In this document: positions 32,641 through 40,362 of the stretch, piece after piece
Layout: each line of letters begins with the position of its first letter
Numbering within the stretch: position 1 is the first letter of the stretch
Assembly (NCBI RefSeq): GCF_036038375.1
Contig: NZ_CP107935.1
Location: forward strand, 5,084,001-5,148,000
DNA: 64,000 nt
From: Streptomyces sp. NBC_00414
GTDB taxonomy: Bacteria; Actinomycetota; Actinomycetes; Streptomycetales; Streptomycetaceae
Reading direction: 5' to 3'
Notes under the pieces: generated by a model
Databases searched by the model: none
What the model was told of the DNA's origin: nothing
What the model saw: the letters and a program-made list of their open reading frames with translations, nothing else
Position numbers and translations under genes: made by a program

Positions 32641-32714
32641 AGGCCTACGCCAAGCGAGCGGTTCTCGGGGTGCGGCCGATGCACCGGGCACCCCGACCGG
32701 GGACATGACCTCTC

Positions 32715-33080
32715 ATGAGCCCCGACCGGTTCGTCCCGGGTACTCCGCGCCGGCCCGCCCGGCAGCGGTTCCTCGTGACGCTCGCCGTGCTGCTGTGTGC
32801 GCTGTGCGCACTGTGCGCGGCCGGTTCGGCGGGCGGGCACTCAGGCGTCCGTACGGCCCCGCCCGCCGCCGTCTCCACCGAGTCCGGTGCCGAACTCCCC
32901 CACGACGCCCAGGACACCGCCCTCCGCCCGGCCGCCCGCCAGGGCCACCGTTCCCTCGTACCCCTGCGCCCAGCGCACCGGCCCGCCGCCGGGCGCCCCC
33001 GCCCGCGGCCCCGCTCCCTCCCCGCGCTCCACCACGCCCCCTCCCCACGTGCCCAGCGCTGCATGGTCCTCCGCTGCTGA
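32715..33080 (+). CDS. Small secreted or membrane-anchored protein of unknown function
   Basis: 121 residues. The basic N-terminus SPDRFVPGTPRRPARQRF leads into one hydrophobic helix (about 19-39, LVTLAVLLCALCALCAAGSA), then a His/Arg/Pro-rich exported-looking tail ending CMVLRC. I recall similar short Streptomyces proteins with the same ending, so it is probably real. No domain is recognised. The two terminal Cys could form a disulphide. The ribosome site is weak and the start could be shifted. Confidence 0.5.
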   Translation: MSPDRFVPGTPRRPARQRFLVTLAVLLCALCALCAAGSAGGHSGVRTAPPAAVSTESGAELPHDAQDTALRPAARQGHRSLVPLRPAHRPAAGRPRPRPRSLPALHHAPSPRAQRCMVLRC

Positions 33081-33134
33081 GAAGTCCGGCTCCGACCGGA
33101 CCGCTCCCCCCAGCAGCACGAGAGGACCCTTTTC

Positions 33135-33290
33135 ATGCCGATGGACCCGTACGCGATCCTGCGCGCCCTGGTACGCGCCGAATCCCTCCGCAACGCCCCG
33201 AAGCCGTCCCCCGAAAATCGTCAGGCCGCACCGAAACCGCCCTCCGAGCAGCAGACCCCGCCCCGCCGGGCGGACGGCGACCACGGCTGA
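33135..33290 (+). CDS. 51-residue conserved-looking small protein
   Basis: Starts ATG at 33135 after the ribosome site gagagga and reads MPMDPYAILRALVRAESLRN, then a Pro/Gln/Lys-rich tail ending RADGDHG. The first 20 residues predict a short amphipathic helix. Good initiation signals and sensible third-position G/C usage support a real gene. No function can be assigned. It lies between two other genes of uncertain role, ahead of the convergent HerA-type ATPase. Confidence 0.5.
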   Translation: MPMDPYAILRALVRAESLRNAPKPSPENRQAAPKPPSEQQTPPRRADGDHG

Positions 33291-33412
33291 GGCTGAACCG
33301 GCCGGTCCTGGCGGCGGGGGCAGAGGTGGGGCGGGGGTGGGGCGGATTGTTCCGCCCAAGCTTGTTCCGCCCCCGCTGTTCCGCCCCCGCCGCCAGGGGC
33401 AGGGAACGCCGG

Positions 33413-35032
33413 CTACCGCCTGCGCCGGGCCGTACCGAAGACCGACCGGGTGATCTCCCGCCCGATCTGCGTACCCAGGCTGCGGGCCAGCAACTTGAAG
33501 ACACCGCTGCCGACGACCTGCTGGACGACGGAGGGGTTCTCCTCAGCCTCACCCTCCGCCTTGCGGGCGCGGCCCCCACCCGCACCGGGAGCCTGCGCCG
33601 CGGACTCCCCACGGCCCTCCGCCCCCGCACCCGCCGCCCCGGCCGGACCCGACGCCGTCTCCGCCCCCGTGGCAGCGGCCGTCTCCGCCGCCGTCAGCTT
33701 CTCGTACGCCGATTCGCGGTCGACCGCCTGGGCGTAGCGCGCGTACAGCGGCGACCGCTCGACCGCCCGGTCGAGGACGGCCGGGTCCACCGGACCCATC
33801 AGGGACACCGGTGCCCGCAGCCGCGTCGCCGCGACGGGTGTCGGCGCGCCCTTCTCGCTGAGGACGGTGACGACGGCCTCCCCGGTGCCCAGTGCGGTGA
33901 GGACCTCCTCCAGGTCGTAAGGGGAGTCGGGGAAGGTCTTCACCGTGGCCTTGAGCGCCTTCTGGTCGTCGGGGGTGAAGGCGCGCAGCGCGTGCTGCAC
34001 ACGGTTGCCCAGCTGGGCGAGGACGTCCCCGGGTACGTCCTTCGGGGTCTGCGTGACGAAGAAGATGCCGACCCCTTTCGAGCGAATCAGCCGGACGGTC
34101 TGCGTGATGGCGTCCAGGAAGGCCCGGGAGGCGTCGCCGAAGAGCAGATGCGCCTCGTCGAAGAAGAAGACGAGCTTCGGCTTGTCGACGTCACCGACCT
34201 CCGGAAGGTCGTGGAAGAGGTCGGCGAGCAGCCACATCAGGAACGTGGAGAAGAGCTGCGGCTTGTCCTGCACCGCGGGCAGTTCCAGGACCGAGACCGT
34301 GCCCCGGCCGTCCTGCGCCACCTTCAGCAGCTCGTTCGTGTCGAACTCGGGCTCCCCGAAGAACGGGCTCATCCCCTGCGCCTCGAACGCGGTCAGCGAG
34401 CGCAGGATCACCCCGGCCGTGGTCGTGGAGAGCCCGCCGATGCCCTTCAGCTCGGACTTTCCCTCGTCGGAGGTCAGGAAGGTGACGACCGCGCGCAGGT
34501 CCTTCAGGTCGACCAGCTCCAGGCCCTTCCGGTCGGCGTAGTGGAAGATCAGGCCGAGCGACTGCTCCTGCGTCTGGTTGAGCCGGAGCACCTTGGACAG
34601 CAGGACCGGTCCGAAACTCGTGACGGTCGCGCGTACGGGGATGCCGTGGCCCATGCCCCCGAGGGCGTAGAACTCGCACGGGAAACCGGCCGGCGTCCAC
34701 TCCTGGCGGACCTCCGAGGCCCGCGCCCGCACCTTGTCGTTCTCCTGCCCCGGCGCCGAGATCCCGGAGACGTCACCCTTCACATCCGCAAGGAACACCG
34801 GCACCCCCTGCGCCGACAGCTGCTCGGCGACGAGCTGCAGGGTCTTGGTCTTGCCGGTGCCGGTGGCTCCGGCCACCAGCCCGTGGCGGTTGAGCATCCC
34901 CAGCGGGATCCGGATCTGCGCGTCCGGCAGGCACCGGCCGTCCCACAGGAGGGCGCCCAGATCGAGCGCGGGTCCCGGGAAGGCGTACCCGGAGGCGATC
35001 TCCAGAGCCGGCTGCGGGTCACTGTCAGTCAT
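33413..35032 (-). CDS. HerA/VirB4-like ATPase, DUF853 (YjgR) family
   Basis: 539 residues. Walker A is GATGTGKT (55-62), followed by VPVFLADVKGDVSG. Walker B is KLVFFFDEAHLLF (about 285-297), then GIFFVTQTPKDVPGDVLAQL (sensor/Arg region) and NRVQHALRAFTPDDQKALKA. This is the DUF853 helicase-HerA-like family present across bacteria, with unknown biological role. The C-terminus carries an Ala/Gly/Glu low-complexity linker (about 450-490) and a last helix that may bind a partner. It is monocistronic and divergent from a small conserved gene. Confidence 0.88.
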   Translation of the reverse strand: MTDSDPQPALEIASGYAFPGPALDLGALLWDGRCLPDAQIRIPLGMLNRHGLVAGATGTGKTKTLQLVAEQLSAQGVPVFLADVKGDVSGISAPGQENDKVRARASEVRQEWTPAGFPCEFYALGGMGHGIPVRATVTSFGPVLLSKVLRLNQTQEQSLGLIFHYADRKGLELVDLKDLRAVVTFLTSDEGKSELKGIGGLSTTTAGVILRSLTAFEAQGMSPFFGEPEFDTNELLKVAQDGRGTVSVLELPAVQDKPQLFSTFLMWLLADLFHDLPEVGDVDKPKLVFFFDEAHLLFGDASRAFLDAITQTVRLIRSKGVGIFFVTQTPKDVPGDVLAQLGNRVQHALRAFTPDDQKALKATVKTFPDSPYDLEEVLTALGTGEAVVTVLSEKGAPTPVAATRLRAPVSLMGPVDPAVLDRAVERSPLYARYAQAVDRESAYEKLTAAETAAATGAETASGPAGAAGAGAEGRGESAAQAPGAGGGRARKAEGEAEENPSVVQQVVGSGVFKLLARSLGTQIGREITRSVFGTARRRR

Positions 35033-35205
35033 TCAAGGCCCCTGTTCCCGGTTTCCCCGAGACCGTCCTGGACCCGATTCCGAAAGGATCATGAACGGGT
35101 GATCCGGGAGAATTACCGGTTTGCCCATATTTACGACGTCATTTCCAGCGTCGCACTCCGGCGCCATGGCTGCGCCCGGAAGCTCTTGGCCGGTAGGCTT
35201 TCCGT

Positions 35206-35502
35206 GTGATCTTCAAGCGCATCGGAAACGGACGGCCGTACCCCGACCACGGCCGGGAAAGCACCCGGCAGTGGGCGGATGTCGCGCCGCGCCCGGTCCG
35301 CCTCGATCAGCTGGTGACGACCAAGGGCCAGCTCGACCTGGAAACGCTGCTCGCCGAGGACTCCACGTTCTACGGCGACCTCTTCGCACACGTCGTGAAG
35401 TGGCAGGGCGATCTGTACCTGGAGGACGGCCTGCACCGCGCCGTCCGCGCCGCGCTCCAGCAGCGCCAGGTGCTCCACGCCCGCGTCCTCGAACTGGACT
35501 GA
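35206..35502 (+). CDS. Small conserved actinobacterial protein with ParB/Srx-like DGLHR motif
   Basis: 98 residues with GTG start at 35206. It reads MIFKRIGNGRPYPDHGREST, then RPVRLDQLVTTKGQLDLETLLAEDS and VKWQGDLYLEDGLHRAVRAA. The order (RLDQL...DGLHRxxAA...QxxVLHARVLEL) resembles the ParB/sulfiredoxin fold, where DGxHR binds a nucleotide phosphate. It is highly conserved in Streptomyces as far as I recall, and some databases label relatives VapB-like, for which I see no toxin partner. Real gene, function unknown. Confidence 0.75.
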   Translation: MIFKRIGNGRPYPDHGRESTRQWADVAPRPVRLDQLVTTKGQLDLETLLAEDSTFYGDLFAHVVKWQGDLYLEDGLHRAVRAALQQRQVLHARVLELD

Positions 35503-35745
35503 GCTCCTCCCTCACCCGGTTCCCCCCTGGGTCGCCCGGGACCCGGTGCCCCGCGGGTCGCTCACGCGTGCACGGAGCCGTCCCGAGGGCGACCCCTGCC
35601 CGGATCCCACGCCCGGGTCACCCACTGCTCGGGCCACCCCCTGCTCGGGTCATCACCTGCCCGGGTTGGCCCTTTTGGGTTGGACTGAGCCCCGGTCAAT
35701 GATCATCTAGTAGGCATCGCCGCTTCGGCGCACTACGCTGCGCCC

Positions 35746-36384
35746 ATGAGCATGCTCACTCCCCCTGGCATGGGCGGCCAGTACCGGATCACGGGGGACA
35801 AGTACCCACGGATGCGCAGAAACCGGGGGCGCCGCAGGATCGTGCTCGCGGTGGTCGCCTCCGTCGCCGCACTCGGACTGGCCGGCTGGGGAACCCTGCA
35901 GCTCATCGACGTCTTCACGGGCGGCGGCGACAAGGCGTCCGCGGCCGGTACGGCGCCGGGCTGCAGGACGTCGCCCTCGCCCTCCGCGAGCCCGGTCAAG
36001 GCCGTGCCCGAGCCGGGCCGGATCACCGTGAACGTCCTCAACGCCACGGCCCGCAAGGGCCTCGCCAAGGCCACCGCGGACGAGCTGAAGAAGCGCGGCT
36101 TCAAGATCGGCTCGGTGGGCAACGCGACCAAGGCGTACGACAAGAAGGTCGACGGGCCCGGCATCGTGCTCGGCGCGAAGGCCGCCGCCGACGCCGCCCT
36201 CCCCGTCCTCGCGACCCAGCTCACCGGTGCCGAGCTGAAGACCGACACCCGGGCCAGGGCCGCGGAGGTCGACCTGATCCTCGGCAAGGGCTACAAGGCC
36301 CTGACGACGAAGAAGGACGCCGACAAGGCCCTGACCACTCTGGCCAGGCCCGCACCGGCGCCCTCGGCGAAGAAGGACTGCTGA
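35746..36384 (+). CDS. Membrane-anchored LytR C-terminal-domain protein
   Basis: 212 residues. A cytoplasmic basic N-terminus (RMRRNRGRRR) is followed by one membrane helix (about 32-50, IVLAVVASVAALGLAGWGTL), a Ser/Pro linker, then a LytR_C domain (about 92-185) beginning RITVNVLNATARKGLAKATA and containing LKKRGFKIGSVGNA. The domain is found at the end of LytR-CpsA-Psr phosphotransferases that attach polymers to peptidoglycan; here it stands alone without the catalytic LCP domain. It is probably exported and may bind cell-wall polymer. It converges with upp at a shared terminator. Confidence 0.85.
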   Translation: MSMLTPPGMGGQYRITGDKYPRMRRNRGRRRIVLAVVASVAALGLAGWGTLQLIDVFTGGGDKASAAGTAPGCRTSPSPSASPVKAVPEPGRITVNVLNATARKGLAKATADELKKRGFKIGSVGNATKAYDKKVDGPGIVLGAKAAADAALPVLATQLTGAELKTDTRARAAEVDLILGKGYKALTTKKDADKALTTLARPAPAPSAKKDC

Positions 36385-36414
36385 CGGCACCGCCGCCCAG
36401 GACTGCTGACCGAC

Positions 36415-36443
36415 GAGGCTGAGGACCGCGGGTCCTCGGCCTC
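36415..36443. terminator. Shared terminator between the LytR_C gene and upp
   Basis: GAGGC-TGAGGACC pairs with GGTCCTCG-GCCTC around a 3-base loop, placed between two convergent stop codons. Confidence 0.7.
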
Positions 36444-36470
36444 CTCGCGTCCTCGGCCGATCGGGTCCGG

Positions 36471-37106
36471 CTATTCGGCCGTGCCGTACATACGGTCGCC
36501 CGCGTCGCCCAGGCCCGGGACGATGTAGCCGTTCTCGTTCAGGCGCTCGTCGACCGACGCGGTCACGACCGTGACCGGGGCGCCCGCGAGCTCGCGCTCC
36601 ATGACCTCGACGCCCTCGGGGGCGGCGAGCAGGACCACGGCCGTCACGTCGTCGGCACCGCGCTTGATCAGTTCCTGGATCGCCGCGACGAGCGTGCCGC
36701 CGGTGGCGAGCATCGGGTCCAGGACGTACACCTGGCGCCCGGAGAGGTCCTCCGGCATACGGGTCGCGTACGTGGACGCCTGGAGCGTCTCCTCGTCGCG
36801 GATCATGCCGAGGAAACCCACCTCGGCGGTCGGCAGGAGACGCACCATGCCGTCGAGCATGCCGAGACCGGCGCGCAGGATCGGTACGACGAGAGGCCGC
36901 GGGTAGGACAGCTTGACGCCCGTGGTGCCGGACACCGGGGTCTCGATGTCGACCTGCTCGGTGCGTACGTCCCGCGTGGCCTCGTAGGCGAGCAGGGTGA
37001 CCAGCTCGTCGGCGAGCCGACGGAAGGTCGGGGAGTCGGTGCGGCGGTCGCGCAGCGTGGTGAGCTTATGAGCGACCAGGGGGTGGTCGACGACGAGGAG
37101 ACGCAT
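36471..37106 (-). CDS. upp: Uracil phosphoribosyltransferase
   Basis: 211 residues, the standard length. Signature segments are VDHPLVAHKLTTLRDRRTDS, RPLVVPILRAGLGMLDGM, the PRPP-binding VYVLDPMLATGGTLVAAIQE and the uracil-binding GYIVPGLGDAGDRMYGT. It makes UMP from uracil and PRPP in pyrimidine salvage. The ATG at 37106 follows a gacgagga ribosome site. The frame is open upstream through a repeat-rich stretch, but that part is not conserved. Monocistronic; regulation possibly involves the repeats at 37160-37292. Confidence 0.97.
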   Translation of the reverse strand: MRLLVVDHPLVAHKLTTLRDRRTDSPTFRRLADELVTLLAYEATRDVRTEQVDIETPVSGTTGVKLSYPRPLVVPILRAGLGMLDGMVRLLPTAEVGFLGMIRDEETLQASTYATRMPEDLSGRQVYVLDPMLATGGTLVAAIQELIKRGADDVTAVVLLAAPEGVEVMERELAGAPVTVVTASVDERLNENGYIVPGLGDAGDRMYGTAE

Positions 37107-37159
37107 GCCCACCAGGGTATCCGGGCCCGTCCTGGCCGCCTGTCGCCCGTCACCACCCG

Positions 37160-37292
37160 GTTCGGATCCGGTGCACGGTCCGGTTGCACTGTCCGGTGCT
37201 CTGTCCGGTGCGCGATCCGGTTCGAGAACCCTCGCCGATGGGGTCGGGAGCACTTCGCCGATGCCGTCGAGAACGCTTCACCGATGCCATCG
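37160..37292. repeat. Two families of short direct repeats upstream of upp
   Basis: Five copies of (g/a)tccggt(t)gc at about 12-bp spacing (37,164-37,222) are followed by three copies of cgccgatg-type units at 23-27 bp spacing (37,233-37,292). They lie 50-190 bases upstream of the upp start and before a small plus-strand gene. Helical-phase spacing suggests repeated protein sites, but slippage is equally possible. Confidence 0.5.
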
Positions 37293-37362
37293 CGCAAACC
37301 TCCGCTGGCATCAAACCGCCCGACGGGGGGAAAGTGGGAGGGACCGACTGGGGGTGTTGCCG

Positions 37363-37545
37363 ATGCCGGACCCGGAGCAACGAAACCGGGAAGACCTGGA
37401 GAGCGACGCCCAGCGCCGCAGGCGCCGGGCCCAGTTCCTGCGCGAGCTCACGGAAGCGCGCGAACTGCGCGACCGGGTGCAGCCGCGGCGGGCGAAGACG
37501 GCCCGGCTGCGCCACGCCATGCGCATGCGCACGTTCCGCTGGTGA
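37363..37545 (+). CDS. 60-residue highly charged small protein
   Basis: Reads MPDPEQRNREDLESDAQRRR, then QFLRELTEARELRDRVQPRR, and ends MRMRTFRW. It is almost entirely alpha-helical with a strong basic face, suggesting nucleic-acid or ribosome binding. A GTG at 37354 would add three residues and is slightly nearer the ggaggg at 37338, so the start is not certain. I believe close relatives occur next to upp/tadA in other Streptomyces, but the function is unknown. Confidence 0.6.
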   Translation: MPDPEQRNREDLESDAQRRRRRAQFLRELTEARELRDRVQPRRAKTARLRHAMRMRTFRW

Positions 37546-37980
37546 CCGTGCGCCCGGCAGCCGCTCCCGCCGCCCTCGCCGTCCGAGGGGTCTGTCCGGC
37601 GATTCCCTTCCGGCAGGCCCTTTCGACGGCCCCTGTGCCGGGCCCCTCGGGCCCGCCCCCGGCACGCCCGTAGGGGCACCGCGCCGCGACCCGCCGGGCA
37701 GCCTCCGGACAGCCGCGTACGAAGCCGGGTCCCGGCGGCGTACGATCCCGCTGTCGGTGGGCGCCGGGCGCCCAGGTGAGGCCGTGCGGCGGTGTGACGC
37801 GAGCGCCACGCGACCGGGCGCGAGGACGCGACCGGGACACAGCGAGCCGAAGACCTCTCCTGAACGCTCTGTTTCTGCCACGATTCCGAGTGGGCGGGGC
37901 TCGGAGCACGTACCCCCCGCCCGCAACCTCCGCCGGGGGGATCCCCAACCGGCACGCCTAGGACCAGTGGGAGAGTCACG
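37546..37980. other. 435-base region without a credible gene
   Basis: Open frames here are Arg/Pro/Gly-rich noise. A TACGAT hexamer at about 37,740 and the last 100 bases before 37,981 are the likely promoter region of the tadA operon. An inverted cggggggatccccaacc patch occurs near 37,935. Nothing else stands out. Confidence 0.5.
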
Positions 37981-38535
37981 GTGTACTTCGCCGCACTGCT
38001 CGCGCGCACCGAAGACGGGTGGGAAGCGAGCGACACAGAGCTCGACGATGTGGAGACCCTGTCGGATCTAGCCGACCTGGCCCGCGAAGCCTCGGTCGAC
38101 GACGACACGGTGCTCGTCTTCATCGAGCAGGAGGACGCTTGGTTCGGAGTCGTCCGCGTGGACGGCGAGGAGGACCCTCGCATCTACGTCTCGGACGGCG
38201 CGGCCGCCGCCCGCAGTTCGTACGGCGAGATCCTGCTCACGGACGAACTGCTCGGAAGGGAGCCCGGCGACGACGACGTCGCCGACCTGGACTCCCTCGA
38301 CCTCGACGGTACGGAGGACGGTGAACCCGAGGACGAGACCGACGACGACGAAGAGGACGACGTCGGCACCACCTCCAAGGGTGAGACCGTGCCGTCCGGA
38401 CCCATCGGAGACCGCGAGGTCCTCACCGACCTCGGTGTGAGCGAGAAGGAGTTGCTGGCCCTGGACAGCACCGACGCACTCGGCGAGATCGCCGAGGTCC
38501 TCGGGGCGGCAGAGGTCCTGGAGACCGTCCGCTGA
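37981..38535 (+). CDS. tRNA adenosine deaminase-associated protein
   Basis: 184 residues with GTG start at 37981. It reads MYFAALLARTEDGWEASDTE, and contains EQEDAWFGVVRVDGEEDPRI and a strongly acidic centre (EDGEPEDETDDDEEDDVG) before the C-terminal VLTDLGVSEKELLALDS helix. This is the actinobacterial family consistently found just upstream of tadA, hence its name; a physical role in tRNA editing is unproven. The acidic tract suggests contact with a basic partner. Likely co-transcribed with tadA, 128 bases downstream. Confidence 0.85.
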   Translation: MYFAALLARTEDGWEASDTELDDVETLSDLADLAREASVDDDTVLVFIEQEDAWFGVVRVDGEEDPRIYVSDGAAAARSSYGEILLTDELLGREPGDDDVADLDSLDLDGTEDGEPEDETDDDEEDDVGTTSKGETVPSGPIGDREVLTDLGVSEKELLALDSTDALGEIAEVLGAAEVLETVR

Positions 38536-38663
38536 CTCCGTCGACCCCACCGCAAGAACAGGATCCCGGACAGGACCCTGTACCTGTCGACCCTGTACCC
38601 GTCGACCCTGCGCCCGCCGGCTCCGTACCCGTCGATCCCGTACGCGACCGGTGGCGGCCCGCG

Positions 38664-39095
38664 ATGCGGCTCGCCCTGGACGAGGCCGGAATCGCGGGCC
38701 GGGGCAAGGACGTACCCGTCGGTGCCGTGGTGCTGGCCCCGGACGGCACGACCGTGCTCGCCACCGGGCACAACGAGCGTGAGGCGGCCGGTGACCCGAC
38801 CGCCCACGCCGAGGTGCTGGCGATCCGGCGGGCCGCCGCGAGGACCGGGGAGTGGCGGCTCAACGGCTGCACGCTCGTCGTCACCCTCGAACCCTGCACG
38901 ATGTGCGCCGGCGCGATCGTGCAGTCCCGCCTGGACCGGGTCGTCTACGGCGCCCGGGACGAGAAGGCGGGCGCGGCCGGCTCCCTCTGGGACGTCGTCC
39001 GCGACCGCCGGCTCAACCACCGGCCCGAGGTGATCGCCGGCGTGCTCGACGAGGAGTGCGCCCGGCTGCTCACGGAGTTCTTCCGCGGCCGCTGA
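38664..39095 (+). CDS. tadA: tRNA-specific adenosine deaminase TadA
   Basis: 143 residues of the cytidine-deaminase fold. Zinc ligands are His48 in PTAHAEVLA (with catalytic Glu50) and Cys78/Cys81 in LEPCTMCAGA. It converts A34 to inosine in tRNA-Arg(ACG). The ATG at 38664 is the only standard start, but in-frame coding similarity (DPVRDRWRPAM) extends at least 10 codons upstream through a ccctgtacc-type repeat with no ATG, GTG or TTG. The true N-terminus may therefore be longer through a non-standard start. All active-site residues are present. Confidence 0.93.
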   Translation: MRLALDEAGIAGRGKDVPVGAVVLAPDGTTVLATGHNEREAAGDPTAHAEVLAIRRAAARTGEWRLNGCTLVVTLEPCTMCAGAIVQSRLDRVVYGARDEKAGAAGSLWDVVRDRRLNHRPEVIAGVLDEECARLLTEFFRGR

Positions 39096-39194
39096 ACCAC
39101 TCCACCGCCCCCTTCCCGCCTCCCTCGTCCCGCCCGGACCGACCGCCGCATACGGATTTCCGAGCACGGCCCATCGTGGGCTAGGATCTCTCTC

Positions 39195-39279
39195 GGTAGC
39201 GTGTCCGAGCGGCCGAAGGAGCTCGCCTCGAAAGCGAGTGTGGCGCAAGTCACCGAGGGTTCAAATCCCTCCGCTACCG
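39195..39279 (+). tRNA. tRNA-Ser(CGA)
   Basis: Class II tRNA: acceptor GGTAGCG/CGCTACC, anticodon loop CTCGAAA (CGA, reads UCG), long variable arm and T-loop TTCAAAT. No CCA is encoded. UCG is a common Ser codon in high-GC genomes. Confidence 0.95.
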
Positions 39280-39289
39280 CAGGTAGATG

Positions 39290-39318
39290 AAGGGCCCGGT
39301 CCATTGGACCGGGCCCTT
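39290..39318 (+). terminator. Terminator after tRNA-Ser(CGA)
   Basis: Near-perfect inverted repeat AAGGGCCCGGTCCA/TTGGACCGGGCCCTT, almost without a loop, 11 bases past the tRNA. Confidence 0.75.
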
Positions 39319-39473
39319 CGTGCGTCCCCGTTCCCGGCCTTTCCCGCGCTGCCGAAAGATCGTCAGATCAACTGCCTGGGGATACACTCGCCGCCGACAA
39401 CAGGGCCCCCAACAGGCACAGCGGACACTGCGGGCACTGCGGACACAGACAGCAGGCACAGGGGGAGGCCGCG

Positions 39474-39653
39474 ATGGCGGTGAATTCGAAGAAGATCGCC
39501 GTCTACGTGGTCGTGGTCTTCGCGCTGTACGTGATCATCACTGACCCCGAAAACGCGGCGGACTACGTCCAGATAGGCTTCGAGGGCATCTCGAACGCCG
39601 CTCAGTCCGTCGGTGACTTCATGACGTGGATAGCCGACGGGGCCAAGGACTAG
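39474..39653 (+). CDS. 59-residue single-pass membrane protein
   Basis: Starts ATG at 39474 with an excellent ribosome site (gggggagg). Reads MAVNSKKIAVYVVVVFALYV, giving one N-terminal membrane helix, then ITDPENAADYVQIGFEGISN and a second amphipathic helix ending IADGAKD. I recall the same short protein as conserved in Streptomyces at this locus. Function unknown. The strong initiation signal and regular codon use make it a confident gene despite its length. Confidence 0.75.
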   Translation: MAVNSKKIAVYVVVVFALYVIITDPENAADYVQIGFEGISNAAQSVGDFMTWIADGAKD

Positions 39654-39765
39654 CCAGGCCCGCACGGCCGGTACGACGGGCAGGACCGGCTCGGCCCGCA
39701 CGGCCGGCGTCGGGAGGCGAGCGGCCGCCGCCGTGGCCGTATCCCCGTTCGCCCTGGGAGTGCAC

Positions 39766-40059
39766 GTGATCCGCCACCTGGTCCTCTTCAAGCTCAACGA
39801 AGGCGTCGAGCGGGAGACCCCGCGCGTCGTCGCGGGCGTCGCCGCCTTCCGCGCGCTCGACGGGCAGATTCCCGAGCTGAAGTTCTGGGAGTGCGAGTGG
39901 AACATCACCGACCGCCCGATCGCGTACGACTTCGCGATCAACTCGGCGGTCGAGGACACGGACGCCCTCAAGCGGTACATCGAGCACCCCGCCCACCAGG
40001 CGGGCGTCGCACTGTGGCGCGAGTTCGCCACGTGGGTGATCGCCGACTACGAGTTCTGA
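39766..40059 (+). CDS. Dabb (stress-responsive alpha/beta barrel) family protein
   Basis: 97 residues with the dimeric ferredoxin-like Dabb fold: MIRHLVLFKLNEGVERETPR, ELKFWECEWNITDRPIAYDF and EDTDALKRYIEHPAHQAGVA. The conserved HPxH is present. The GTG at 39766 is 5 bases from ggGAG. Family members range from olivetolic-acid cyclase-like enzymes to stress proteins of unknown role, so no substrate can be given. Confidence 0.83.
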   Translation: MIRHLVLFKLNEGVERETPRVVAGVAAFRALDGQIPELKFWECEWNITDRPIAYDFAINSAVEDTDALKRYIEHPAHQAGVALWREFATWVIADYEF

Positions 40060-40362
40060 GCCGCGCCCCGCACGGACCATCGGCCCCTCGCCCGAACGGC
40101 GGGGGGCCGTTCCCTGTCCAGGACCCGGTCCGGGCCTCACTCGAAGCCGCCCCGAGGCCGGCTCGAACCCGCTGCGGACCGGTCCCGGATCCCGTTGCGG
40201 CGCCGCTCCGCGCTCAACACGGAGTGATGAGGTGCTTGCACACAGTGCACATGTCTTGTGATGCTATGACCGCTTTTGACCGATGAGTTGACGCATGTGT
40301 CTGACGGACGTCGTTCGGACTTGTGTTTTCACGGGTTGACGGACCCAGAGGTGGAGTTGACC
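40060..40362. promoter_or_regulatory. Upstream region of sigF
   Basis: About 300 bases with no gene. The right half is less GC-rich (tgtcttgtgatgctatgacc, ttgtgttttcacgggttgac) and should carry the sigF promoter. The imperfect palindrome tgcacacagtgcaca at about 40,236 is a candidate operator. In S. coelicolor sigF transcription depends on whi genes; I cannot identify the recognising factor from sequence. Confidence 0.45.
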
